Below the pieces are notes generated by a model. That model saw nothing but the letters and a program-made list of their open reading frames with translations. It did no database searches and was not told the DNA's origin. 64,000 nucleotides of DNA from Nostocales cyanobacterium HT-58-2 (GTDB lineage: Bacteria > Cyanobacteriota > Cyanobacteriia > Cyanobacteriales > Nostocaceae): positions 4,901,501 through 4,965,500 of the forward strand of contig CP019636.1 of NCBI GenBank assembly GCA_002163975.1. The letters are read 5' to 3'. Position 1 is the first letter of the stretch; the number at the start of each line of letters is the position of its first letter. This document shows positions 42,108 through 51,854 of the stretch, one piece after another. The position numbers were made by a program, and so were the translations under genes.

Positions 42108-42411
42108 CCTGCTAGCTGAACTAAATCAGCAGGGGTTGACAATTCTGCTTTCTACCCATGACCTTAACTCTGTGGCAACTCATTTACCTTGGGTAGTATG
42201 TTTCAATCACGGCATCATTGCTCAAGGTCAACCTAGTGATATTTTTACTCCCAGTACCTTAAAAAAGACCTTTGGTGCAGAAATGGTGGTACTTCACCAA
42301 AGCGATCGCATTTTGATTGCTAATGAAGGGACTTCCCTACGCCATCAGATGCAAGATAATTTGCCGCCGATTTTGCGACAATCTCACTCACAACACAATA
42401 CACACAATTGA
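42108..42411 (+). pseudogene. Metal ABC transporter ATPase, 3' part
   Basis: Reads LLAELNQQGLTILLSTHDLN with the H-loop His, then SVATHLPWVVCFNHGIIAQG, and ends with a His-rich tail (SQHNTHN). It completes the ATPase at 37850-38388. A TSD copy precedes it. It is followed 25 bp later by the permease gene. Confidence 0.9.
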
Positions 42412-42436
42412 AAATCCTAAATCCCAAATCAAAGCA

Positions 42437-43297
42437 ATGGAATTTCTGCTCAAACCCTTTCAGTATGAATTTTTCAGCCGTGCTGTTGCTGTGGGCATGA
42501 TGGCGGGGCTATTGTGCGGCGTGATGGGAGTATATATCATCACTCGCCGCATGAGTTACATTGCTCACGGTCTTTCTCATGCAATTTTAGGAGGAGCAGT
42601 ACTCAGCTACGTTTTGGGACTGAATTTTTATATTGGTTCTGGGATTTGGGGATTTGCAGCTGCCTTACTCATTCAATATTTAACTGGGCGCAAAGTGTAC
42701 TCAGATGCAGCTATTGGGATAGTTACAACCGCTAGCTTTGCTTTAGGTGTAGCCGTAATTAGCACCTACCGGAAATTTAGCCAAAACTTTGAGGCGGCTT
42801 TATTTGGTAATGTCTTGGGCGTTTCTCCTAGCGATTTATGGTTTGTCACGGCCGTGACGATTGTGATTTTGAGCTTATGTTTTTTCTTCTATCGCCCTTT
42901 ACTATTTTGGTGTTTTGACAGAGAAGTTGCCCAGGTTCATGGCGTGCCTGTAGTCGCAATGGATACATTATTTGCTTTAATGCTAGCGACATTACTGGTA
43001 GCAACACTCAACGTCTTAGGAGTGACATTAATCATCTCTGCGGTGGTGATTCCGGCTTCTATTGCGCGATTGTTGAGCGATCGCTTCGGTTCTGTAATTG
43101 TAATTTCAGGAGTTTTAGGAGCCGCGATCGCATTTATCGGTATTTACCTGAGCTATTACTTAGATATCGCTTCTGGAGCGAGTGTTGTCTTGCTGTCAAC
43201 GTTAGTTTTCGGTTGCGTTTTGCTTTGGAAAAGCATTCAAAGTCGCCGCAAACGCTATGTCCCACCACTCTCTTCACAACATTACCAGGACTATTGA
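42437..43297 (+). CDS. Metal ABC transporter permease (ABC-3 family)
   Basis: 286 residues from MEFLLKPFQYEFFSRAVAVG, preferred over an ATG 40 codons upstream inside the ATPase gene. Eight or so hydrophobic segments, with family features GVYIITRRMSYIAHGLSHAI (cytoplasmic loop contacting the ATPase), YSDAAIGIVTTASFALGVAV, ALFGNVLGVSPSDL and GVTLIISAVVIPASIARLLS. It forms the membrane pore for the Zn/Mn import system. Complete although its ATPase partner is split. Confidence 0.92.
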   Translation: MEFLLKPFQYEFFSRAVAVGMMAGLLCGVMGVYIITRRMSYIAHGLSHAILGGAVLSYVLGLNFYIGSGIWGFAAALLIQYLTGRKVYSDAAIGIVTTASFALGVAVISTYRKFSQNFEAALFGNVLGVSPSDLWFVTAVTIVILSLCFFFYRPLLFWCFDREVAQVHGVPVVAMDTLFALMLATLLVATLNVLGVTLIISAVVIPASIARLLSDRFGSVIVISGVLGAAIAFIGIYLSYYLDIASGASVVLLSTLVFGCVLLWKSIQSRRKRYVPPLSSQHYQDY

Positions 43298-43357
43298 GTT
43301 GACCTAATTTCAATTTATCTTTTTCTTTGGCAAAGAGGTCTTTGTCTTAATTATCCT

Positions 43358-44553
43358 TAGAACTTAAGCATTGACAAAAATAGTGATATGTGTGATGAAA
43401 TGATGACGAAATTTAAAATGCGATGGCTAATCAGTAAGGGCAATGAAATGGCAGATAATACTTAATGTTGGGTAGATTTAGGGTTCAGACTATCAGAGCT
43501 ATTAGCAAGCCATCCACCACAAAGTGTAATCTCGACACTTACACCCTGTTCTTGTTGGCAGCATCAAAATATCCAGGCTGCACAAGGTTGGCAGAAATAA
43601 TGGAAGAGTTGTCTCATGATAGTGTCAATAGATTTTCGCTGCGTGAGCGTTATGAACCCAAGGATTTATTTGATGAAGTCAAATTAAACATCAACTTGGT
43701 GGGAGGGACATTAAGTGGAGACGATACGGTAGTTGATAAACCTCATAGCGACCCAAAAATAACAGAATTAATTGGTTACTATTATTCGGGAAGACATCAT
43801 CGTGCAGTCAAAGGAATTCAATTAATCACCCTGTACTACACGGACTTATCTCTTAAGTCTGTACCGATAAATTATCGCATTTATAACAAACAAGAGAGAA
43901 AGACTAAAAATGATTATTTACAAGAAATGATTGCTGAAGTTTTGGATTGGGGTCTTAGTCCAAAAACAGTGACTACTGACAGTTGGTATTCCAGCCAGAA
44001 AAACCTAAAGTTCTTTAAAGACAAGGGATTAAGGTTTTTAACGGGAGTAGCTAAAAATCGCTCATGTTCAGTCGATGGAAAAAATTATACCCAAGTCCAA
44101 AATTTAGAAATCCCAGAAGTTGGTTTAATAGTGTATCTGAAAAACTTTGGTCAGGTAAAGGTATTTCGCAGAAGTTTCAAAAACGAAACTTACAGATATT
44201 ACATTATGTATATTCCTGAAAAAGATGCACTTTTATCAATTTCTAGAGCAGACTTCAAAGAATTACACTCAATACATTGGGGGATTGAGTGTTACCACAG
44301 AGCTATTAAACAAGTGTGTGGTGTTGGTAAATTTATGGTGAGGACAACTGAGACAATCAGAACTCATTTTTTTAGCGCAATTCGAGCTTTTACACAGCTA
44401 GAATTAATGCGAGCAGAAGAGTTAATAGAAAATTGATATGAACTCCAAAGAAATTTATCTCTTCAAGTAGCCCGTGACTTTATTTTAGAACACCTATCAC
44501 AGAAGTTGATCTAGACCGCATAATAGCAATTTTCTGTCAATGCGTAAGTTCTA
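43358..44553 (+). mobile_element. IS4-type insertion sequence (right boundary of composite transposon)
   Basis: 1196 bp with terminal repeats TAGAACTTAAGCATTGAC (left) and the complement of TAGAACTTACGCATTGAC (right). It has one transposase gene. A solo end is at 1183-1206 and a truncated copy at 35614-35846. Confidence 0.88.
43465..44436 (+). CDS. IS4-superfamily DDE transposase
   Basis: 323 residues. Asp in TLSGDDTVVDKPHS, Asp in TVTTDSWYSSQKNLKFFKDK, and Glu in HSIHWGIECYHRAIKQVCG with the usual YREK-like spacing. LITLYYTDLSLKSVPINYRI lies between. The start ATG at 43465 gives LGRFRVQT before the family-conserved NLDTYTLFLLAASK; no other start seems better. It could mobilise both itself and the composite unit through the identical right ends. 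Confidence 0.88.
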   Translation: MLGRFRVQTIRAISKPSTTKCNLDTYTLFLLAASKYPGCTRLAEIMEELSHDSVNRFSLRERYEPKDLFDEVKLNINLVGGTLSGDDTVVDKPHSDPKITELIGYYYSGRHHRAVKGIQLITLYYTDLSLKSVPINYRIYNKQERKTKNDYLQEMIAEVLDWGLSPKTVTTDSWYSSQKNLKFFKDKGLRFLTGVAKNRSCSVDGKNYTQVQNLEIPEVGLIVYLKNFGQVKVFRRSFKNETYRYYIMYIPEKDALLSISRADFKELHSIHWGIECYHRAIKQVCGVGKFMVRTTETIRTHFFSAIRAFTQLELMRAEELIEN

Positions 44554-44558
44554 AAAAG

Positions 44559-44776
44559 GACGTAAACTATTTGCTTCAACCGTTTGGCGGGATATGATTG
44601 CCAATCAAATGTCACCAGAGCAGGCAGCTGATAATTGGGATTTACCATTACCTGCTATCTACGAAGCGATTCGTTACTGTGAAACTCACCAAGAACTACT
44701 GAAGCTGGAAGCCGACGAGGAACGCTATCGCTTGGAAGAAAAAGGAGTTGCAATTGAGTCTACAAATGCTGCTTGA
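44559..44776 (+). pseudogene. Antitoxin-like gene, 3' half
   Basis: Reads STVWRDMIANQMSPEQAADN, then WDLPLPAIYEAIRYCETHQE and a Glu-rich end; matches the second half of DUF433-like antitoxin proteins. It continues the frame of 35448-35613 after removal of the transposon. Confidence 0.8.
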
Positions 44777-45417
44777 TGTAGACACGAAGTGATGAAGCAG
44801 CACGGTGAGTCCAGCACTGTGGGAGGGTTTCCTTAGAAACCATTTATAAAATAAATCTTTAGGCTACAAGACGACGTAGCATAATACGAGTCGTAACAGC
44901 ATATAGTGTCTGCTGCCAATAGACAATCACCAAATAATTACTATAAATTAATGGTGATTTAAAATATTAACAACACAATCACCACCATTACTTCTGTCTT
45001 TAGTTCAATAGAATTAACTCTCTAATTAGGGTACGATATTCACCAAATTAACAGCTATACCCTTACGTATACGTAATAGCTAGTAATTTTAGTAAGTAAT
45101 TTGTATTTTTAAATTTCGTCGTCAAATTTATTACCTGTTTTGTAATTTTAAAGTTATTTGTATTGAGAGCTAACTTTTTTCATTACGAAATTTATTAGCC
45201 CTATTGCATGAATACAGAAAATGTCATGTTGAGCACAACGAAAATCTCGAAGATTCGTCCTTTCTCTACAAGATACTTACAGCGAACAGGAACGCCAAGG
45301 GCAAACATTCTAACTACAGAATGACATATCTCATTTTCGCATTTTGCAGAAGCTCTATTGTCTTACCTCCCGGTTTCAAGAACATATTTTTTTGTGCTAC
45401 TTAGAAAATCATAATGA
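44777..45417. other. Long non-coding stretch with palindrome and dispersed-repeat-like segment
   Basis: No gene. A perfect 14-bp palindrome TTACGTATACGTAA lies at 45064-45077. The segment ~45218-45325 (ATGTCATGTTGAGCACAACG to AATGACAT) resembles an imperfect inverted dispersed repeat. Upstream region of the 939-aa gene. Confidence 0.4.
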
Positions 45418-48237
45418 TTGAACTCATGTCAGTTTTATTCAATGTTGCATAAATTAATTTGTGGCTGGCAAAACATTAATTTATCGCTACTCACAATTTT
45501 ATTGACAAGTATTTTTATGTTTGACAGGGTAGATGCAAAAAATCAAGCATATACAAATGTAAGTGTGCTAGCTTCTACGTCAGAATTAGAAATAAATACA
45601 GATAGTCATTCTAGAAAAAGTTTACTTAGTCGTCAGCCGCAAATCTTCAAAAAATATTATATTGTACAAAAATTAAATCAAGAGCCAATTAAATTTTTTC
45701 CTGATATTAATATACCAGAACTCCCTAAAAATACATTACCAGAGTCAAATACTAATCATCTAAATCCCAATAACTCGAATAGACAAAATCAAACTCCGGA
45801 TTTGAATAATAAAAACTTAGAACTTTTGATACTTGATTCTTTAACAAATAGCTCTAACAAATATCCTTGGATTGTTTATCCTACAGACGAATTCAGATTT
45901 TCCTCTGTATTTAATCCTACTAAGAATACAAACTATATTGATTTTTCCTTTGACTTGAAATCTCATGAACCGATATTTGAATATCTTGTTTTTGCTAGTT
46001 TCCCTAAACAAAAACAATTTTATTGGTCACTACCTGGTAATCGCATTGTTATGGAAACTCAAGGGTGGCAAGGTGGAATTTTTGATCAAGGGCAATCAAC
46101 GAAGATTGAAAGTAGACAGTTGATAATGTTAACTCAAAAACTTTGGGGAATGCAAGCAGTGTCAGTTATTCCTCAATCATTCAAAGACCTTACAGGAGAA
46201 ATTGACACCAACAATTTCTCCATCCAATCTATTGCAGCAGAAGCTATTATTCCACCAGGTTTTCCTACACCTAAAATTATTATCGATAATGGAAATAGTA
46301 ATTCTACAATTAAGAATATTCCTCGAATTTCAAATCTTGGTACTGCTTCCACCTACAGTCCTAAAGGTGGCGAGTCTTTATTTGGATTTTTAGATGCAAA
46401 TAATGCTCCCCTACTTTTACAAACCTTTCCCACTAGTAATTTACAACCACTTTTAGAGGCTGGCAATCTTTCCAGAGGAACAATAATTTCCCAAGATACT
46501 TTAGCAAAAATAGGTTTTTATTGGGGTAATCCTTTTACAGGTGAGGCAACTCGATTTCAACCTCCAATGACTTCTAAACCAGGTCTAAAAATTGGACAAA
46601 TAGGACAATTCGATAATTGGTCACTGTTAAATATTTTGATTAATCCGTTTCTGAGTGCAAAGGAACGGAATTTGTATTACTTAAATTCTTTATATTGGGT
46701 GCCTTTAGGTCAGAGGATAAGTAATATTACTCTAAATCAGAGGCAAGAAAACTATCACTGGCAGAGATTTTACTTGAGCCGTCCTCATAATCGCACCTTA
46801 TTAGAATATGATCCTGTAAAAGCCCAGGGAACTTACACTAATATTTTTAGCAATCCTGGTATTTCCCTATCTCTATTAGCCAATCAAGGAGAGATAGATG
46901 AACTACAAAGTGCGAACACTACACTGGGAATGCTGATGGGTGGAATTTTTGAGTTTATTCATCTTCCAGAGCTAGAACAAAGTTTGCAAGAAGCTAAAAA
47001 GCGATTTGCTCAAAAAGAAAATTTGACTGATTTAAATCTTAAAGCAACACCAGATCAGATAAGACAAATTAACCAACTACTCAACAGAACACTTTTATTA
47101 GGTAATCGCAATAGTCGCTTAGAACAGGTATCAGGAACATTGACATTTCCTAGTAAAATTACACCCAATAGCTCTAATATACTACAAATACGCACTGGAA
47201 ATTATCAGCGAGCAGTTCAGTTTGCAGATGGAAATCTGACTTGGATTAAAGGTCAAACTTTTATTTCTAGAGCAGATATTTCCAATACAAGTTTCGGTCC
47301 TTTAACATTTATTGGTATACCTGTTCCCCTAGAACAAACTTCTATTCTTCCTAGTAACCGCACAGCAGTAGCACAAGTCACTTTAACTGATTCTAATGGT
47401 CAGCAGTTTGTGCAAAACTGGAGTTTAGCAGATACGACAGAAGTACCAATGAATATTCGTTCATTTGCTATTGCGTTTGACCATATTGAATTAAGTCAGG
47501 CTAACCAACTCATTACTAAATCGCAGACTTTTAATGGACATCTATTTCTACCTACACTAGAAGTTTTATGGGCTGGTTCTTCAGGTAACTGGAATTATAG
47601 TATTAACTCAGGTATCTGGTTTAACTTAAATTCAAATTCTGCATTTAATGTTGCCAATAATAGTTTGGGATTATCTGAGCCTACAGTGGGTGTTTATGCT
47701 AACGGTGCATTAAGTTATATAAAAACCCATGTAGAAGTTGATACTAAAGGACAAATCCAAGCAATTATTAGCCATATTCCGTCTTTCCGTTTTTATTGGA
47801 ATAGTGCAGCAAATTCTCAAAATCCTACTTATCTAAATTTCAGCTACTCTTTTTCTCGTCAAGACCATAATTTAAACTATTCTTTAGCTCCAGCAATTAT
47901 ATTTTTTTATAATCAGGGGCAATTGACACCAGCAGGATTTCTACAAGGTAAACTGTTACTAAATCAAGGTTTAGAGTTGAGTAATTTTTTACAAATAGGT
48001 GATCATTTTTTGTACAAATTCACAGGAATACAAAAACTAAATCAAAATTGGTCTGTTGGTGCTTATCTGCAAAATTTTACAGAAATTAATCAAGTTATAA
48101 GAACTAACAACAATGATTTATCGTACGGGTTAATAACCAAGCATACTTCTGCTAATGGCAATAATTTTTGGGAATCTCAAATCGGTATGAATGGAGATAA
48201 CTTTGAGGTGCGCTTTCAAAGAGGTTGGCGATTTTAG
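45418..48237 (+). CDS. Large secreted/outer-membrane-type protein
   Basis: 939 residues from TTG at 45418 (other starts are possible). A hydrophobic stretch near the N-terminus (LSLLTILLTSIFMFDRVDA, residues ~22-40) looks like a signal peptide. The mature part is Asn/Ser-rich with alternating hydrophobic patterns; the last ~250 residues (for example YLNFSYSFSRQDHNLNYSLA) look like beta-barrel strands and the chain ends RGWRF with a C-terminal Phe, the usual outer-membrane-insertion mark. I recognise no named family, but the type is seen in cyanobacteria. Possible role in surface transport or adhesion is unproven. Base composition is AT-rich, like the flanking DNA. Confidence 0.65.
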   Translation: MNSCQFYSMLHKLICGWQNINLSLLTILLTSIFMFDRVDAKNQAYTNVSVLASTSELEINTDSHSRKSLLSRQPQIFKKYYIVQKLNQEPIKFFPDINIPELPKNTLPESNTNHLNPNNSNRQNQTPDLNNKNLELLILDSLTNSSNKYPWIVYPTDEFRFSSVFNPTKNTNYIDFSFDLKSHEPIFEYLVFASFPKQKQFYWSLPGNRIVMETQGWQGGIFDQGQSTKIESRQLIMLTQKLWGMQAVSVIPQSFKDLTGEIDTNNFSIQSIAAEAIIPPGFPTPKIIIDNGNSNSTIKNIPRISNLGTASTYSPKGGESLFGFLDANNAPLLLQTFPTSNLQPLLEAGNLSRGTIISQDTLAKIGFYWGNPFTGEATRFQPPMTSKPGLKIGQIGQFDNWSLLNILINPFLSAKERNLYYLNSLYWVPLGQRISNITLNQRQENYHWQRFYLSRPHNRTLLEYDPVKAQGTYTNIFSNPGISLSLLANQGEIDELQSANTTLGMLMGGIFEFIHLPELEQSLQEAKKRFAQKENLTDLNLKATPDQIRQINQLLNRTLLLGNRNSRLEQVSGTLTFPSKITPNSSNILQIRTGNYQRAVQFADGNLTWIKGQTFISRADISNTSFGPLTFIGIPVPLEQTSILPSNRTAVAQVTLTDSNGQQFVQNWSLADTTEVPMNIRSFAIAFDHIELSQANQLITKSQTFNGHLFLPTLEVLWAGSSGNWNYSINSGIWFNLNSNSAFNVANNSLGLSEPTVGVYANGALSYIKTHVEVDTKGQIQAIISHIPSFRFYWNSAANSQNPTYLNFSYSFSRQDHNLNYSLAPAIIFFYNQGQLTPAGFLQGKLLLNQGLELSNFLQIGDHFLYKFTGIQKLNQNWSVGAYLQNFTEINQVIRTNNNDLSYGLITKHTSANGNNFWESQIGMNGDNFEVRFQRGWRF

Positions 48238-48382
48238 AAAAAATAAATTAATAGCTATTTAATAAAAAATCTAACTGTTTTTTACAAATTATAAATTTTG
48301 AGTTTAATTAAATAAGCTAAGGAAAAAACAATTAATTTATAGCAGAGCTATTTCATTCTAAACGTAGCATTTATATGGTAAA

Positions 48383-49473
48383 GTGCCGCACGAAAAATCA
48401 GAACATTCATCTACTCCCGTGAGCCAAATAGCAATTATAGAAGCATTCGCAGGACTTGAAGACCCTCGTCGCCGTGCAGGACAACGTCATACTCTTCCAC
48501 TATGCTTAGCATTATTTACGTTGGCGATCGCCGCAGGTAATAAAGGGTTCTTAGCAATCGGAGATTAGATGAGCAGCTATCAGTATCCGTTGATTGATCT
48601 GTTGAAACCCCCGAAAAATAGACTACCGTCTTACAGCACAATACGTCGTGCCTATTACATCTAAACTACGCAGAACACTCCTGTAACCTTGCCCGGTTTT
48701 TTGACGTTCAACCCTTAACAGGAGAAACGATAGGGTTGGATGGCAAGGTGCTTAGAGGTTCATACCAGATCGAAGATGATAATCCAAATTCCGACTCCCA
48801 TCCAGCAATTATGTTAGTCAGCACTTACATTATTGAAAGGGGGTTGATTTTAGATCCATTTGAAGTTGATGCCAAAACAAACGAAATTAAAGCGATACCT
48901 CCGCTAATTCAAAAATTGGCTCTCAAGGGAGTTGTTTTCGCCTTTGATGCCATTAATACTCAAAAAAAACTTGTGAATTGATCATCGCTAGTGGCAATGA
49001 CTACATCGCTGCCCTGAAAGGCAACCAACCAGGTTTGTTTCAAGATGTCACAACAAAATTTATACCGAAATTTAGTCATGAACAAATCAATAAAGGGCAT
49101 GGTCGAATAGAAAAGCGTAGCATCAGTATTTGTCAAAAACTAGATGGTATACGCTTTTGGCCTGGTCTGAAAACTTTAATTCGAGTGGAATCAGAACGTC
49201 AAATTATCAGGCACAATCACATAGAATTTGAAAATGAAATCCGTTATTACATCTCTTCATTGAGTGCAACAGCACGCGAATTTGGCGATCGCATACGTGG
49301 TTATTGGGGCGTGGAGAACAAAGTACATTATGTTAGAGACGTGACTCAGGCAGAGGATAAGTCGAGAATTCGTACCACTCCGTTACCTCAGATTTTTGCT
49401 ATGGCTCGTAACTTTACTCTCAATTTATATCGTAACCAGATGTTTGAAAATATGGATGTAGAATTACAAATCT
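48383..49473 (+). pseudogene. ISAs1 family transposase, decayed
   Basis: Three pieces in different frames: N-terminal IEAFAGLEDPRRRAGQRHTL (48383-48568), middle LDGKVLRGSYQIEDDN and FEVDAKTNEIKAIPPL (48736-48981), and C-terminal ASGNDYIAALKGNQPGLFQD to YWGVENKVHYVRDVTQAEDK (48978-49473). The family's DDE residues are spread over the pieces, so no active protein can be made. The end is replaced by IS701 sequence. Confidence 0.85.
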
Positions 49474-51001
49474 TGAAACATTTGCCAAGAGATGCTCACC
49501 AACAGTATGGCCTACCAGATGATGATGCCTGCAGTTGCTGATTTTAGCTATAAATTCTTATTACGTCGTAACGCTAGAATTACAAATCTTGAAACATTTG
49601 CCAAGAGATGCTCACCCAACAGTTGCCACCATAGATGAATATTGTGCAGAGTATAAAGACCTGTTTAAAGAAGTAAGAAATTATGAGTGCTTCAAATATT
49701 TACATCTGGGAATAATGTCCCAAATTAAAAGAAAATCATTACCAGAGATAGCGAAAATCGTAAGTGTAAACTCTGCCCAGTCATGACATCATTTTCTAGC
49801 GAATTCAGATTGGTCAGTAGATAAATAAAAACAACTAAGATTAAAGAAACTTAAAAAAGCATTAAATGGCAATGCGATTAGGGTAGTAATAGATGAAACC
49901 GGAGATAGGAAAAAAGGTAAAAAGACTGATTATGTAGCAAGACTTTATCTAGGAAGTGTGGGAAAAGTCGATAATGGGATAGTTTCAGTCAATGCCTATG
50001 GAGTTTATTCTAATATAACGTTTCCATTAACTGTAAAAATATTCAAACCAAAAGGAACGCTAAAAGAGGAGGATAAATATAAAACTAAAATAGAGTTAGC
50101 GTTAGACATCATTACAGAATTACTTGAATCAGGTTTTAATATTGAACTGGTACTGGCAGATAGTTTCTATGGTGAAAGTAGCCAATTTATTAGAAAAGTA
50201 GCTGAACATAAATTAGATTATGTCGTAGCAATTAGAAGTAATCATGGAGTCTGGTTGCCTGCAGGACAAAGTGTTAGGGCGAATAAGTGGTGTAAATTTG
50301 AAAGAACATTTAGCAATCAAAAATCAGAAACTCGATACATTAGGGAAATAATTTATGGTAAAAAAAGAGCCATAACTTACTGGGAAATAACTACTGCTCC
50401 AGAAACCATGCCGGAGAATTCTACATCATACGTGAGGACAAATCTTCAAGGTAACCTGAAAAAGACTTTAGGCGACCTATATGGATTAAGAACCTGGGTA
50501 GAATATGGTTTCCGACAGTGTAAACAGGAACTAGGTTGGACAGATTATCGTTTTACAAATTTCCAACATATTGAGAGGTGGTGAGCTAGCGCGTTGCGGG
50601 GGTTCCCCCCGTTGTAACGACTGGCGAACCCGAAGGGTGGGAAATTATTTTTTGTGTGTACACAATGATCAGTTTAAATTCTCCAGCCTTCTTAAGCTTA
50701 AATAAATCTCGTCAAATTGAAACTGAGGTACAAGAAAATAGTGATGTTGATTGTTCTAATCATCAACAATGGAACCATGAATGCGGATGGAAAAATACTC
50801 TAAATAATCTGCGTCTCATTGCCCAACCACTCTTACTATTTTGGTTGATTTATCCCTGGATACATATTTTCCCTAATTCTAATTTATTGCTGGGATTCAA
50901 TCAATTAATTAGTGCAATGAATCAATTTAAACCCTGTTATCCTTCTGGATAATTTCGCTTAGTTACTACTTGCTAACTCCGGAAAGTGACAGAATAGGGG
51001 T
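49454..51001 (+). pseudogene. IS701 family element, decayed copy
   Basis: Homologous to the better copy at 57433-58941 but with stops and frameshifts (for example around 49786 and 49830). Pieces: MDVELQILKHLPRDAH at 49454, repeated from 49571, then EYCAEYKDLFKEVRNYECFK, and an open part 49958-50584 with LADSFYGESSQFIRKV and WVEYGFRQCKQELGWTDYRF. The first ~41 bp of the gene occur twice. After an inserted repeat at 50581-50640 a last piece (50656-50952) is the transposase C-terminus. End motif CCGGAAAGTGACAGAATAGG at ~50980. Confidence 0.85.
50581..50640. repeat. Small dispersed repeat inserted in IS701 copy 1
   Basis: A ~59-bp GC-rich segment starting GTGAGCTAGCGCGTTGCGGG with inner hairpin GGGGGTTCCCCCC. 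It interrupts the transposase codons ERW-WEIIF with a TGG duplicated; removal restores the frame. The same insert is at 57797-57856. Confidence 0.75.
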
Positions 51002-51004
51002 ATT

Positions 51005-51325
51005 CGCTTAGTAGTTGATAATTTAAATATACATAATCCAGCAGCCTTGTATGAAGTTTTTGAGCCACAAGAAGCACGTCGGATTGTACAAAAACTGGAG
51101 TTTCACTACACACCCAAACACGCCAGTTGGTTGAACCAGGTGGAGATTGAATTGTCCGTTTTATCTCGTCAATGTCTAGAGAGACGGATTGGCGATCGCG
51201 AAACTTTGGAGTTAGAGATTACCAGTTGGGAAAAACAACGTAATCAACAGCGAGCAAGTGTCAATTGGCGCTTTCAAACTACGGATGCACGGAGAAAGAT
51301 GGAGCGCTTATATCCGACTGTCTGA
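51005..51325 (+). pseudogene. IS630 family transposase, 3' fragment
   Basis: Opens LVVDNLNIHNPAALYEVFEP with the second DDE Asp, then FHYTPKHASWLNQVEIELSV with the Glu, and ends RKMERLYPTV. The first Asp and all N-terminal parts are missing. It truncates the TPR gene on the other strand. Confidence 0.88.
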
Positions 51326-51721
51326 CTCCGCAAAGTTTGCTTGGTGGACTACTAGGTTAGAGTTGGGGTTAAGGCGAATCGCTTGGTTGTAATCAGTAAT
51401 TGCCCCCTGGTTGTCTCCCTCTAGAAGGCGCGCAAGACCCCGCAGGGTGTAAGCTCGGTAGGAGTTAGGGTTAAGGCGAATCGCTTCGGTATAAGCAGCG
51501 ATCGCACCTTGATAGTCTTCCTGCTCAAACTTATCGTAACCCTGAGTAATAAAGTCTTCGGCAGTGGCTGTAGTGGTTACGGAAGTGACTTGGCTCGACA
51601 CCAAGATTTTTTTAGTTATCTTAGTTCCCTGCTCTGGGTGGTGTGCTACTATTAGTTGCGGCTGAAAAGTTATAATTAATACACACAAAAATATTGATAA
51701 GACTGCATAATAAAGCTTCAT
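51308..51721 (-). CDS. TPR-repeat protein, C-terminally truncated
   Basis: About 137 residues from MKLYYAVLSIFLCVLIITFQ, a secretory signal or anchor. Then AEDFITQGYDKFEQEDYQGA and two TPR units (AIAAYTEAIRLNPNSYRAYT, AITDYNQAIRLNPNSN). The last ~17 residues are read from the IS630 fragment, so the original was longer. TPR units bind proteins; partner unknown. Confidence 0.75.
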   Translation of the reverse strand: MKLYYAVLSIFLCVLIITFQPQLIVAHHPEQGTKITKKILVSSQVTSVTTTATAEDFITQGYDKFEQEDYQGAIAAYTEAIRLNPNSYRAYTLRGLARLLEGDNQGAITDYNQAIRLNPNSNLVVHQANFAESDSRI

Positions 51722-51854
51722 TAATCGAGCTATCCGCAAATTAGACACGTCCGAAAATTTGCAAAGCGGTCTACTATCTTTGACTGCAACGCAAGTATGA
51801 GATGCGTCCCCGCCTAACCAGTATTGTGGTTCAACAGTATGGTTAACGATACGA

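Larger units (their letters stand above)
35614..44553. mobile_element. 8.94-kb composite transposon carrying a metal ABC transporter
   Basis: Outer ends are inverted: TAGAACTTACGCATTGACAG at 35614 and its complement ending 44553. Both come from the right end of the same IS, a truncated copy on the left and a full copy on the right. AAAAG flanks both sides (35609-35613 and 44554-44558), and removal rejoins the antitoxin frame. Cargo: DUF156 regulator, binding protein, ATPase (split), permease, plus a nested transposon. 35847-36115 has no gene. Confidence 0.88.

Noticed and set aside
45204..45404. 66-aa frame MHEYRKCHVEHNEN...
   Set aside because: It overlaps an imperfect inverted dispersed repeat and has no protein-like composition or ribosome site.
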